A stretch of DNA of 64,000 nucleotides, taken from positions 7,672,146-7,736,145 of the forward strand of contig JAPFBE010000002.1 of NCBI GenBank assembly GCA_034336665.1. Direction: 5' to 3'. Both the position numbers and the translations under genes were made by a program. Positions 1-11,302 of this stretch are shown one piece after another (the first letter of the stretch is position 1; each line of letters starts with the position of its first letter). Source of the DNA: Luscinia megarhynchos (taxonomy: Eukaryota; Chordata; Aves; Passeriformes; Turdidae). Under the pieces are notes generated by a model. It was not told the DNA's origin. It searched no databases and was given only the letters and a program-made list of their open reading frames with translations.

Positions 1-2610
1 AAATTACTTATCTAGGTTACCTGAGAAAAAATTTAAGCATTTTATTGTACATACCACAGCATTTAAAAAATGAACCTGGAGAGATATTTTAATAAGAAAG
101 AAGACTACAATTAAATCACTTCTGAATCAAGAAACTATTGCACTATTTTCCTTAAGTAATAGATCTATCTGTGAGCGAGAAGTGGGCTGTATGACTTTCT
201 TTCAGATAAATATTATTCAGTGTCATAAATCCAAATGAACTGTGCAGTCCAAAGAAGTATCTACCAGCTTCATTCATGCCTTAATGTATTTCATTCTCCC
301 CTGCTACCTTGACTATTAAAAGATATGTTTAGCAGCAATTGGTTCACCAGTTAGAAAATATTTGATTTATATGCATGAAGCATCTGCCACAACCATAACT
401 CAGTAATTTCCTAAAAGGATTGTTATTGCTTTTGGATTCTCATGGTTTTAAACGTTTATCAAGACTGGAGCTATGATTTTTTCTATATGTCAGTTGTGAC
501 CAGCTGCACAGAAGCTAAAATTGTATCTGTATACATGGATATGTGTGTGTTTTGAGTAAAAGCCCTGAGACTGGACAAGACTTAACAAGAATGTTAAAGG
601 TAAAAAAGGCTAGCACCAAAAATTTAAAAAGAGACAGTGTAAAAGTACACAAACAGCCCTATGCAACTCTGATACATGGCAACAGTTTGAGAAAACTTGT
701 AGATATGTAACCAAACATATTTTCATACTGCATCATATAGACCATATTGCACACCAAGGTCTTTCATGAGGACTCTTCAGATATATTAATCTCTTTTCAT
801 GTTAGACTACTCAGCTTAGCAACCAGAGCAGATAAGGTGCATAATGTTACAAAGACTGGAAATAGAGCCTCAGGTTAATCATTTGGTTTAATTTCCACAC
901 ATTCATTCAAAACACACGTGAAACTAATATTAAGAAGTAAAAAAGTTGGAAATTACATTTCTTTTTCAAGCAATATCCCATTTTAATTATTGCTCTGGCT
1001 ACCATGAGGCATTTCCATCTCCAGCACCAGTATGAAGTAGTTTTATTCTCCCATCTTCTGCTCAAATAATTATTGTATTGATTTCTTAGCTAAATATATT
1101 ACCCATGGACTCTGCAAATTCTGCATTTTTAACAGTAAGTGATAAATATGCACTGGCACTCCAAGTATATAGGCATGATTTGAGGCTTGTTGTGCCAATG
1201 GAACAGTGCTTAGATTTGGCCTGTCTGTAATGCATCCATTGCACTGTAAAACCAACAAATATTAATAAAACTCCTTGTGAATCTTGTCAGAAACTGGATT
1301 CAGTGTAAATTCATGCTGTATAAATCTCAGCCTTTATGTGTTAAACAAATTTCATGCAGTATTTAAAACCTTTATTCATAATTAAATTGTCTAAATTGCC
1401 TCAAAGACCAGTGAATGTATTGCAAACCTATTCAGTGGCTCCCATATGCAGCTGGTTACCAGTTGTCACTGATCTCAAATTGGTTCCTTCTCTAGAAACT
1501 CTTTCATGGCACTGACTTGTAACTATCCAAAGGGTCTTCTAGGAGCCTTCTAAATAATTTCTTGTCTAAATGTTTGGCCAGAAAGAAGAGGAAATTCCCT
1601 CTTTTCACCAGCTCTGCCTTCATTCTAGCAGCTCCATAGTCCTTTATGAAGTGTACTGAAATGGATGCAGCAGAAGAGCCTGAGAAATTCTAACTCAAAT
1701 GATCTGACAAATTGTGACTTGTGCTTTTAATCACAGCCTAGAAAAAGCATTTTGCTGCAACAATTCATCTTGCAAGTGTGCTTATAGGAAGCAGATGACT
1801 TTTTCTGCCACATGCAGAAATAATTATTTGAATGGATACTACCTGCTCTTCTGATTTTTTCTCAGTTTAGTGTCCAAGTAAATTGTAGAGATATAATAAA
1901 TGTCAGGATATACCCCACCCCATCTTAAAATAACCTCTCAGTTTCTGCAGAAACATGAGATAATGGAATTCATTTGTTTATTTGTTCACTAATTATTCAG
2001 TGAGTAGCTTAAGAAATTTATTGTACTACATTTCAGTTACGTCTTAGACAATAAAATTTGCATATCTGATTTCCTAATATATATATGAATGCATTTTCAC
2101 ATGCCAGTATAAAATTGCCATCAAAGCAGGCATCAAGCAGGCCGATTACTTCTTCTTGTTGGGTCAAACAAATAGGTGTTTTGTCTGCATATTAACTCAA
2201 TAGGCTCAAAATTGTAACAAGGAGCCCAGCCTTTAAAGCTGTAAAGATCCCTGGATTTAAATTACATAATTGTGTTAATACAAAAGAAGGAAACAAAACT
2301 ATATAACCTAGTCTTTGGTTTGCCCTTTGGGGTTTTTTTTTATATTAGTTTTAGTCCTGCTTTTCAGCTAAGATTGATCATCTTAGGACACAGAGAGCCC
2401 TTGGAGGGACTCCACTCTTCTCACTTGTATTGAAGTGCAATTAAACAATCCCATTTAAACATTAATTCAAAAGACCTATTGGCATTCATCTACTGAAGAA
2501 CTTCAGCATTTGGCCAGGAAAAGTCCCTGCTACTTGCTCAAATCACAGCTCCTGCTCTTCTGCTGGGTCAATTCCATCAATATTGTGACAGAAAATTTTT
2601 CTTACAGCAC

Positions 2611-2980
2611 AGACTGAAAAGTGTGTCCCTATCTTTGTTACAAGCCCCCTTTAAGTACTAAAAGGCCACAGTGAGATCTCCCCAGATCTTTCTTTTCTCC
2701 AGGCTGAACAGCTCCAGCTCTTTCAGCCTTTCCTCATAGGAGAGGTGCTCCATCCCTCTGATGATTTTTGCCACTCTTCTCAGGGTCTGCTCCAACAGGT
2801 CCCTGTGTTTCCTGTGCTTGAGAACTCCAGGGTTCAACACAGTACTCCAGTGGGATCTTACAGAACCAGAGTAGAGGGACAGAATCCTCTCCCTCGACCT
2901 GCTGGCCATGTTTCTTATGATGCAGCCCAGCATACAGTTGGCTTTCTGGGCTGCAAATCATTTGACCCACCATGTCCAGT
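2611..2980 (-). mobile_element. CR1 LINE fragment, minus strand (inverted 5' part)
   Basis: This is the well-known avian CR1 3' region in reverse orientation: TTTTCTCCAGGCTGAACAGC, then the AGGAGAGGTGCTCCA block, and CTCGACCTGCTGGCCA followed by GCAGCCCAGCATACAGTTGG. It corresponds to the 3' end of the CR1 reverse-transcriptase ORF. Multiple stops and changes show it is inactive. It abuts a plus-strand CR1 3' tail. Confidence 0.9.
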
Positions 2981-3045
2981 GGAAGGTGTCCATGCACAGG
3001 GTAGAGGGGTTAGAACATGGTCATCTTTCAATCCAAATAATCCTA
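2981..3045 (+). mobile_element. CR1 3' terminal tail, plus strand
   Basis: The sequence AGGTGTCCATGCACAGGGTA, then GAGGGGTTAGAACATGGTCA and finally ATCCTATGATTAT matches the last ~65 bp of CR1, including the short ATTCTATGATT-type terminal repeat. It is in the opposite orientation to the adjoining CR1 piece, giving a head-to-head structure. Confidence 0.75.
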
Positions 3046-4837
3046 TGATTATTTTAACAGGATTATAGTCTCTAATTATATTGTGAAATATCTGAAAGAA
3101 ATACCCAGGAGCTCAAATGTAAAGTAAGTCTGTCTGCATGTATCTGTAAAAAAGTTTCCAGCTTCCTGAAGTCTATTTGAAGTAGAATACACAAAATTAT
3201 TTATTGCTCAGGAGCTAGTGCAGTGAGTTAGTTGTTTCATACAAAGGCAAACAGCAGCATTTACCAACTACATTGAAGAGTCATTCTCTGGAAACACTTA
3301 TTCATTAAGTACCCTGGAATTAGCCTTCAACCATGAACCTAGGTAAGTGTGTGCATTTCTTTTTCAAATACCATTAGCTGCCACAGTACATAGAAAGGTT
3401 TCAGGCAACTAAGCACATACTCAGATCTATACACTGCCCAAAAGGAACAAGTCTGCTCAAAACACTATCTAACCTTTTTTACTTCAAATACACTTGCAGT
3501 ATGTGGTGGGAACTTGATCTAGAGTTATTTTCAGCATCAGCAGGGCTAGGTAAAACTGGTGTAAATACAGTATTTTAACCTGAACAGTTGCCTATTTGAG
3601 CCCAGTGTTGTCACATGTGGAGTGTCTTCTTAAAAGCATAGAGTATTTATCTTCTAAAAAAGGAATAAATTCCCACCATGCCAGGAAGATCAGACTCTGG
3701 AATTCAATTGGAAGAAGTCCCATGACTGCATGTCTAGCAGGATGCCTAGACTGTACTGCTTTCTTGATGCCAGCTTCTCTTAAGTATTATCTCCCTAGAA
3801 GTACAGCCCTCAAGTATTAAATTATATATATCACTTTCTCCAGAAGCTTAAAAAGGCACAGCAAAAAATAATCTTATTCTGAAACAAATAAAATAGGTGT
3901 ATTTTTTTAAAAATCACCTGTGTCACTCTAGTACTAAAATTATTATTGCTGTTTCCTGGTTCCTATATTCTCCCCATCCAAAAAGACTTCTGAATCAATA
4001 ATATCTGCAGATTGCTGCCAGAGACATAACTATGTCCAAAGTATATGACATAAAAAGAGTTAAAGTAATAAAGCCTTCTGCATCTGCAATACAAATACAT
4101 GTTTTAAACAAGTGTTAATAAAAATAAACCACCAACAAGGAGGAGCAACAGAAAAGTGATGCATGCAGACTACAGACTGCTAAGGCATTATTAATAAATT
4201 ATTAATAAAGGAAAAATAAAATTAGCTGCAAGTTCAACTCAAGAAGCAAACACTTGGACATAAGGATTAGAACTCTTTTAAAACAAATTTTATTTCTTTA
4301 ACTGAATAAGAAATTAGTTCAAAACCATTTCAAGATGTAGTTTCAACCTCCCCCTAACAAAACCAACAGTGTAGAAGCATAGCTAGCAATCACCCTTGTG
4401 ACACCTTACAGGGGGCTACAAAACCCTATCGGAGAAGGCCACAAACTCCTTTCTGAGGGACAGTTCTATACAGTCACTGCAGGTGTGACTTGCTTGCTAC
4501 TAGTGTGAAACTGTTGAAAATGCTCATTTAAACCAAATTTAACTTCAGAGCTTCCAATAATAACAACAGCTCCCCATAGTCTATAAAGCAGTTTCTCACA
4601 TGAGCTTTTTTCCCTAAATTTTGCAGTACAAAACTATAATCTATAGGAACTTCTACATGCATTGTCAAATGCACCACTCCTTCAGACTTCAGGATGAAAA
4701 AAATTGTCTGTGTCCATGCACAAATGTCCATTACTATTCCAGATGAGAACATATTGCAATTAACAATGCTAAATGACAGCAAGGTTCTAGAGTGAAGTCA
4801 TGCCTTATAGAATTAGTCAATACATTTATTTCTAATC

Positions 4838-5920
4838 AGCTTGGTTTGAAAAACATGTGTCTGCTAAGGAAGGCAAGACCCTCTCTCAGAATGGAAAATG
4901 TGACCCCCTTCCCTCCTAATTGTCGTAATTTTGAAATTAAGGAGTTTTCAGGCAAAGATATGGGAATAGGAATAACAGTTCGTTACTAGTATGTATAACA
5001 AGGCAAATAACCACAACAGCAGCACAACAAACAGAACCCCAGGCACAGCCCCAGCCTTCTCTGGGCTGTGGGGCTGCCCCCTCTGGTGCAGTTCTGGTCA
5101 CAGCCGCCAGGGGCGCTGGTGGCTCCCGGCCGGGCAGGGCGGCTGCGATGATTCCCCCGCGCCTGCAGGGGGCGCTGTGGCGCGGCTCGGCAGCACACGG
5201 TGATAGCAGGCGCAGCTGGCAGGAAGGGATAGAGAACAGGCTTCTTTTATGAACCTCCAGAGACAGCCAATCCCAGTGCTCCCTCTGGTTAGCAAAAGGA
5301 GCTGTAGCAGGAAACCTCCGGAGGAGCAAGCTGGAAGGTCAGGACCTCCTGGCAGGCAGAGAATGAAAAGCACAAAATGTAGCACAAACCCAGAGCAATG
5401 GCAGAGGTATGGTGTCGATTGGGCAGTAGCAGTCCGGCTCCCAAACACAGTAAAAGGCTCCTCAGGCTTTTCTCACCAGCTGAGCAAAGCTGGTTCTTCA
5501 GATGCCGGCTGTGTGGAAGGTGGGGGCAGCCCCCCCAGGCAGAGCACGCGTTGGCTCTGGGCTTCTCAACAGCAAAGCAGCAAAAGAAGCCCAGCTGGCA
5601 AGCTCAGTCACAGTGCCAAAGCAAAACAAAACCAAAGAGAACCAGGCAAAACCCACAGAAACAGCAGGATCCCTGGTCAGAGATACCAGCCATGTGTGTC
5701 CAGTCCAACTGCCTGCAGGAAGAGACAAGACTGCCTCTCCCCCGCTCCTCAAATCTCTCCAGAAACCCCAGCTCCGCTTCCATGCACTGTGACATTCCCC
5801 TCCTCTAGAGCCAGGGAGGATGGGGGTGGGGAGGGGACAGCAACCACCCCGGGCACAAACAAAGCAAAATAGATCAAAGACCCCAAAAATGGGATGAGAT
5901 AATAAACCATCCCCAAGACA
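4838..5920. mobile_element. ERVL-like LTR (solo), GC-rich core
   Basis: The termini resemble inverted repeats: CTTGGTTTGAAAAAC at the left and CATCCCCAAGACA at the right, typical of bird LTRs of the TGTCTTGG...CCAAGACA type. Near the left end the passerine ERVL-type sequence GGCAAAGATATGGGAATAGG is recognisable. The core (5,040-5,560) is much more GC-rich than its surroundings. A TATA-like CATAAAAG lies on the minus strand near 5,250, and AATAAA lies on the plus strand at about 5,901. Polarity is unresolved. Overlapping open frames here on both strands do not resemble proteins. Confidence 0.75.
5104..5180 (+). promoter_or_regulatory. Two CTCF-like motifs in the LTR
   Basis: CCGCCAGGGGCGCTGG (5,104-5,119) and CCTGCAGGGGGCGCTGTGG (5,162-5,180) both resemble the CTCF core CCASYAGRKGGCR, same strand, 58 bp apart. 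The second is near-perfect; the first lacks one G. Binding is inferred from sequence only. Confidence 0.5.
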
Positions 5921-8049
5921 TCAATATAGCCTCTGATTCTGATAACAATGTTCACCACTATTTTTAATCATGCCTATGTATATTAATTCCAAAATTTTAA
6001 GTATTTGCAAGATCAGGATTATAGGACTCTAAATTGCACGGTTACACTGACAGGTATTGGCATACTGCATCAGAGGAATAAGCAGTTCACTCACAGACTG
6101 TGGTGTGGGGAAAGAGCAGAACAATGAAAGAACCCAAATCCCTTGGAGGAACTCAGGCAAATGCAAAATGATATCAATTTGTTCAGAAAAAAACCCTGAC
6201 ACAACATTATTTTTTTAAATAAATTAAGAAGTCCCCATCACTTCTTTTGCAAATTTAGTTTTTCTTTACTGTATTTTATTTTTCTTTAATAAAGGAAAAC
6301 TTACTATTATATTCAATGATCCCACTTGCTGTGGCAGATGCACAAAGAACTGCAAAGACCCTCTCATACATTTCTGTCTAAAGTGCCATTGTGTATGCTT
6401 ACCAAAAGCCTGAGTGTAGCAGGGCATCTCACCACCCTTAACAAGAGCTTATCTTCTTAAGCAGTCAGGAAACTCAAAGAGGACAGGTTGTCCTGTAGTG
6501 AGTCACTTTGGTGACATGAGATTAACATTGGTCTGGAACCTCCCAACAGCCAATAAACATCTTGCTGTTGAAGTGAGATCTGGCAACATAAGTTGGATTT
6601 CTGACTGACAAACATTCACTTTACAAACTACAAAAGCCACACCAAACTTTCACAAAGCAGAAATCCTCTATAAATTTTCCAGGGAATGCTTGGAGCTCTT
6701 CCCATGAGTAGGGATGCCTTCTTTGCTTTCTAGGGGTGAAGAGAGGGAATCTTGTACATTATTGTCATTTTGGCAGTAAATTGCGTTCCACTCCTAATCA
6801 ATACTATTTATTTTGGTAGCTTAACTATAGGTACCTTGATATTGTGCAATGTTGTATGTTATGCTATAATCTACTAGTAGTTCTTTACTTTTATACTTTG
6901 ATGTAAATAATTCTGAGTAAGATCTTTATCTGTTATCTCTTGTCTATTTAATAAATATTTCATTTTTACAAATAGACCTGATGCGCCATCCTTAGAACTT
7001 GTGGACAAGCGTAATTCATTAAACTTAAACTTTTGTCAAAATCTGAGACTTGTCTAGGCTTCTACTTCTCCCACGACCCTGGGAAGGGCTCAATAACAGC
7101 TATGCAATCTGTGGGTAAGGACTGGACTGGTCAGGTCTTACTGGAGAGGAAGGGAAGCAGTCTCTTCATGGGCACTGCTGCTCATGAACGCAGAGCAGGA
7201 CCAAGATCTCCTGTATTGTCCCTGACACCTCTAGCACAATCTCAGGTGAAGGATCTCAGGTTTTAGAATCAGCTCTTTCTCCTAACACCTCCTCAGAAGG
7301 AGACAGGGAATAGGGATGAGTGGGAAGGCGAAGCCTAAACTCTCACCAACATTTTTGTTCCATAATTCAGATGAGAACAGGTCTTCGAGGTGGAGATGAA
7401 GAAGACACAGAACACAGGGTGCAGAACAAACTGGACACACCAAAAAGCACAGGGAATAGGACACAAAGCTAACATTGACCTTTGGGAGTTTTGGTATCAC
7501 ATCAAGTCTTAAATTTAAAGTCCCAATGCTGAGATTATACTGCTACTTCACCCATTACCAGTGAGGACCTCAAGTAGGGAGATGTAGAAAACACAGTAAA
7601 ACTTAGACATGATCCTGAAGTGCATAAGATGGAGCAGATTTTTAAAAGTGGATGCTACATTAATATCCCCGTGAATAGCCTATACATCCCTGAATATGAA
7701 CAGCAAGGTCTTGGTATTGCACAGAAAGGAGCTGGCTAATGCTAGGAATGGTTCTAGCATGAAAAGATTAAAAAATCTACAGTGCAGAACGATAGTAAAG
7801 GGAAATATTGCAGATTTTTTTTCTCAGATATATATGGATTTCTTTGGAGTGGCAATTTCTTCCTCAGATCACAAGCTACCTTCTAGAATGTGTTCACACT
7901 GCATTATATCACTTACATTAAATTAAACTGCTCAGTTCTGAGTTTGCATTAGCAGGACCAAAGCTGATACTTTTCACCCCAACATTCCATTGCAGTATAT
8001 GGTCCCCACAGCAGACCTCTGATGATCTCCAAATTAAGTCCCAAGCATG

Positions 8050-8463
8050 CACCACAGTGAAACCACTCCTACTTTCACCTAGCAGGCTATATCAAGAACT
8101 GAAAACTTCTACTACTCTTGCCTCCCATGTTAATGAGGAACTGAAAGTCACTCCTACCTTTGCTCTTCATGCAAATAAAAATGACTCAGGGAGTGAATCT
8201 GAGGGACCCCACCACCGAGAAGTCCAGGGACTGAAGGACCACTGGGACTCTACTGGGTCTGAGATGCTATCTTCTTCCTGTACTATCTCTCTTCTCCTCC
8301 CTCCCTCCCTCCTTTCTTCCCTCCCTGCTTCCCTCCCTCCATTCTCTCTGTCTCTCCCTCTCCCTCTCTCCCTTATACAATTAATTTTGCGAAATAAAGT
8401 CAGAATTGCTGAACGCACATTTGGTCTCTTTTTCACCTTAATTTGAGCAGAGGACTTTAACAT
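8050..8463 (+). mobile_element. LTR fragment with pyrimidine tract (same family as 19.0 kb)
   Basis: The 3' part shares an ordered set of matches with 19,600-19,860: GAGGGACC...CACC..AGAAG, then a long CT-rich tract, then CACATT/CACCTTAATTTG(A/G)GCAGAGGA and TTTAA. An AATAAA lies at about 8,393, as expected before the poly-A site of a plus-strand LTR. The left boundary is not visible; the assigned start is approximate. Confidence 0.5.
8276..8372. repeat. CT-rich simple repeat
   Basis: About 100 bp of almost pure pyrimidine with CCCT/CCTT and TCTC motifs, inside the LTR fragment. Confidence 0.9.
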
Positions 8464-9515
8464 CTCTCCAATTGCAACATTTTAATTGGAGTCATGGACA
8501 GGATATCATTCTCTGACCAAAATTTACTCCTCTTTCTCCTGCCTGGTGGGGACCAATCATCTCCCTCTGAGGGATATTGAAGGAAAAATGGTTACCCAGG
8601 ATGACCAGGGTAAGGCTGATGTTTTGCTTTTTCTCCTGGAGAAGTTTGATCATTGTCATTCTGCTCTTGGTTTGGAGTGTATGCTAATTGAGATGATGAA
8701 CAGGTGACAGCTGGTTGCATTACTAGTATATGGGCCAAAGGAAAAATGCAAAAAGGAAAGATAAAATCAATGTCTGTGCTATACTTGGGGTGGCACCAAC
8801 TGCTGCTGTAAAGGAAAAATCACAAAGAACCTGCAAGGAGGCAGAGATTATATACCTTCTTTGTGGGATTTAGTCAAAGGACTCTGAAATCAATCAGAAG
8901 AGCATTAGTGCCACTCAGAGAGACTCAGAACAGCTCTAGTTGAGCATCTGTAAGCAATGAATTCTAAGGCAGTCCATGACGAGTCTCTCTACCTTCAAAA
9001 AGAAATAAAAGAAGCCAAAAAGCTCTTAGAGCAATTGGATATAGAAAAGTTAAGACCTTAAAACTGAATAGCAGTATGAAGGAGATGATGATGCTTTTCC
9101 AGCTGTGGTCACAAAAGAAATGCCTTTTACGGCTACTGAATTGGCTAAATTGCAGTCCTGCATAAACCAAAATGTATTTGTATCTATCTGTGCCCAATAT
9201 TGCTGCAGTCTCTTTAAGACCCAGAAGTGCAGCTGGAATCACAACCACGGGGCTGCCAATTGCCCAGGCTTTTTAAGGACGCTCAGGCGAAGCTCTCTCT
9301 TCCCTCTTGGCTCTTTCTGTTACCCTTTTGTTCTTGCAGGGAGGCAGAGCTGAGGCAACATGGGTGGAGGCTCCCTCTGGTTTTCTTTCATTTTTTTTCC
9401 CAAGTGACAGAGCAGTAGCAAGCCAAGAAACTTCATTTCATAATTCAAAACAGTTTTCAGAGTGAATTTTATAGCATCTCTCCATTCTCTAGAGTGAAGC
9501 CAGAGCTGGTTGAGG

Positions 9516-9607
9516 TTGGGCCCCTGTTCTTCAGTGCTTGAGAGTCTGCCTTTCATCAGAACAGGGGCCCAAGACAGCAGCTGAGGGCCTCTTTCATCAG
9601 GCCCTCA
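9516..9607. repeat. Two adjacent perfect inverted repeats (hairpin pair)
   Basis: The first has arms TTGGGCCCCTGTTCT (9,516-9,530) and AGAACAGGGGCCCAA (9,558-9,572), 15 of 15 paired, with a 27-nt loop. The second has arms TGAGGGCCT (9,582-9,590) and AGGCCCTCA (9,599-9,607), 9 of 9 paired, with an 8-nt loop. Both loops end in the same TTTCATC string. Confidence 0.9.
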
Positions 9608-10419
9608 TGGTACAAATTTTGGACTGACATGAAAAACATAAACCTAACCCCAGTATGACACAGTGGGTGAATGCTGATTCTCTATGATGACTGGTACAGG
9701 TAGTTTTCATTGCAGTTACAGATATCCAATTCCTGTTCCAGTACAGCAATGGTCCTGAAATTAAATGCCCTTTGCCACTCCCCTGCCACTCTTCAGCTCC
9801 CTTAGTTGATTCATAGCTGCTGAAAAACAGTCTTCAGCATGTCAGTGTACATGAGGTAGAAGATCTAGATGTTTGGATATTTTATTTATATGATATTTTA
9901 GTGCCACATGTCAACACAGCTCCAAACTTAAGAAACAGTACCGAAGTCATCCTGACATGTGCACAGCAACCATGGTGGACGGTAGCAGCTCCCAATGCCT
10001 CCCATACCCCAGATGTCCTTGATTGCTTTGCTCTTTATTTTCATTCCATTTCAGTGCTCTATATTAATCAAAAGTGACAGATGGAAGCTGTAATACATCT
10101 ACAGCTCCAGATCATTAAATATGATGACCTGTATTTCCTGCAGTAATCAGATATTGCTGCAAATTACCTCCGCCTCATAAAAACCAAGGCTGGCAAAAGA
10201 ACCTCTATGATCATGAATCTTGTTTCCTTTGCAAGTTTCAGATCATATCAGGAATACTTATATTTCATACTTTTGCTGTGTTGATGCGTAAAAATTTGGG
10301 GGAAAAATGAGCAGCATATATCCTCTAACTGTAATAACATTTAGAAGGGGAAAAGTGTGGGTGAGAGCTGTATTTGTAAGAGTATATGGAGCACTCTGGA
10401 TCTACTAGGTAATCCAGCT

Positions 10420-11302
10420 AGTTGATCAAGGGAAGCCAGTTGATGTAATCTTTTTGGATTTCAGTAAGGCTTTTGATACAGTCTCTCACAGGATGCTTCT
10501 GGACAAAATGCCCAGCACACAGCTGGGTAAAAATATCCTATTTAAACAACTGGATTGTGGGTCAGGCACTAAGCATGAATGAGGCTACACTAGGCTGGTG
10601 ACCAGTCTTAGTGGGGTTTCACAGGACTCTATCTTAAGCCCAGTTCTTTTAAACATCTTCGTTAATTACTTGGAGGCAGGACTTGAAGGGATACTAAGTT
10701 TGATGAAGATAATTAATTGGGAGACCTATTTACTCCCTCAAAGGCAGAGAGGCCCTGCAGAGAAACCTCGACAAATTAGAGGGCTGAGCAATCATCAACT
10801 GTATGAAGTTTAAAAAAGACAAGTGCCAGATTCTTTACCTGAGATAGGGCAATCCTGGATTGGAGGGTCTGCTGAAAAGGGTCCTGGCCAGCATCAAGTT
10901 TAATATGATTTAGCAGTGCCCTGGCAGCCAGGAAGACCAAGTGTGTCCTAGGGTCCATCAGACACATCACCATCATCAAGCTGAGGTTAAGTGCAGTGGT
11001 AAGCACTGATCTCTTCTCTTCTCTGGTTACCAGTGACAAGACCCAGGAGAATGGCATGAAGCTGTGGAGGGGAGGTTTAGGTGATATGGTAGGAAAAGGT
11101 TGTTTGCCCAGAGGGTGGCTGGGCACTAGAATAAGCTCCCCAGGGAAGCGGTCACAGCACCATGCCTGCCCAAATTCAAGAAGCTTTTAGACAATGCACA
11201 CAGGCATGGACTGTGATTTTTGGGCTGTTCTGTACAAGGCAGGAATTGGACTTTGATTGGGAGACCCTTCCAACTCAGGACATTCTACGACTGTATGATA
11301 CT
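10420..11302 (+). mobile_element. CR1 LINE fragment, plus strand, with reverse-transcriptase remnant
   Basis: The DNA encodes, with interruptions, the CR1 RT signature VIFLDFSKAFDTVSHRMLL near 10,450-10,500. It then continues through degraded RT and 3' sequence (GGCTGGGCACTAGAATAAGC, then AAATTCAAGAAGC) to a tail ending CATTCTACGACTGTATGATA. The usual CR1 terminal repeat is recognisable. It is 5'-truncated, as most CR1 copies are, and has many stops. Confidence 0.9.

Noticed and set aside
2658..3068. Overlapping open frames on both strands near 2.7-3.0 kb
   Set aside because: They are CR1 sequence, inverted relative to its tail, not a host gene.
5249..5872. A 207-codon plus-strand open frame
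   Set aside because: It lies inside an LTR, with overlapping open frames on both strands and no recognisable domain. GC-rich composition explains the lack of stops.
9516..9572. Canonical microRNA precursor
   Set aside because: The stem is only 15 bp with a 27-nt loop, shorter than a typical pre-miRNA stem. It is kept as an inverted repeat only.
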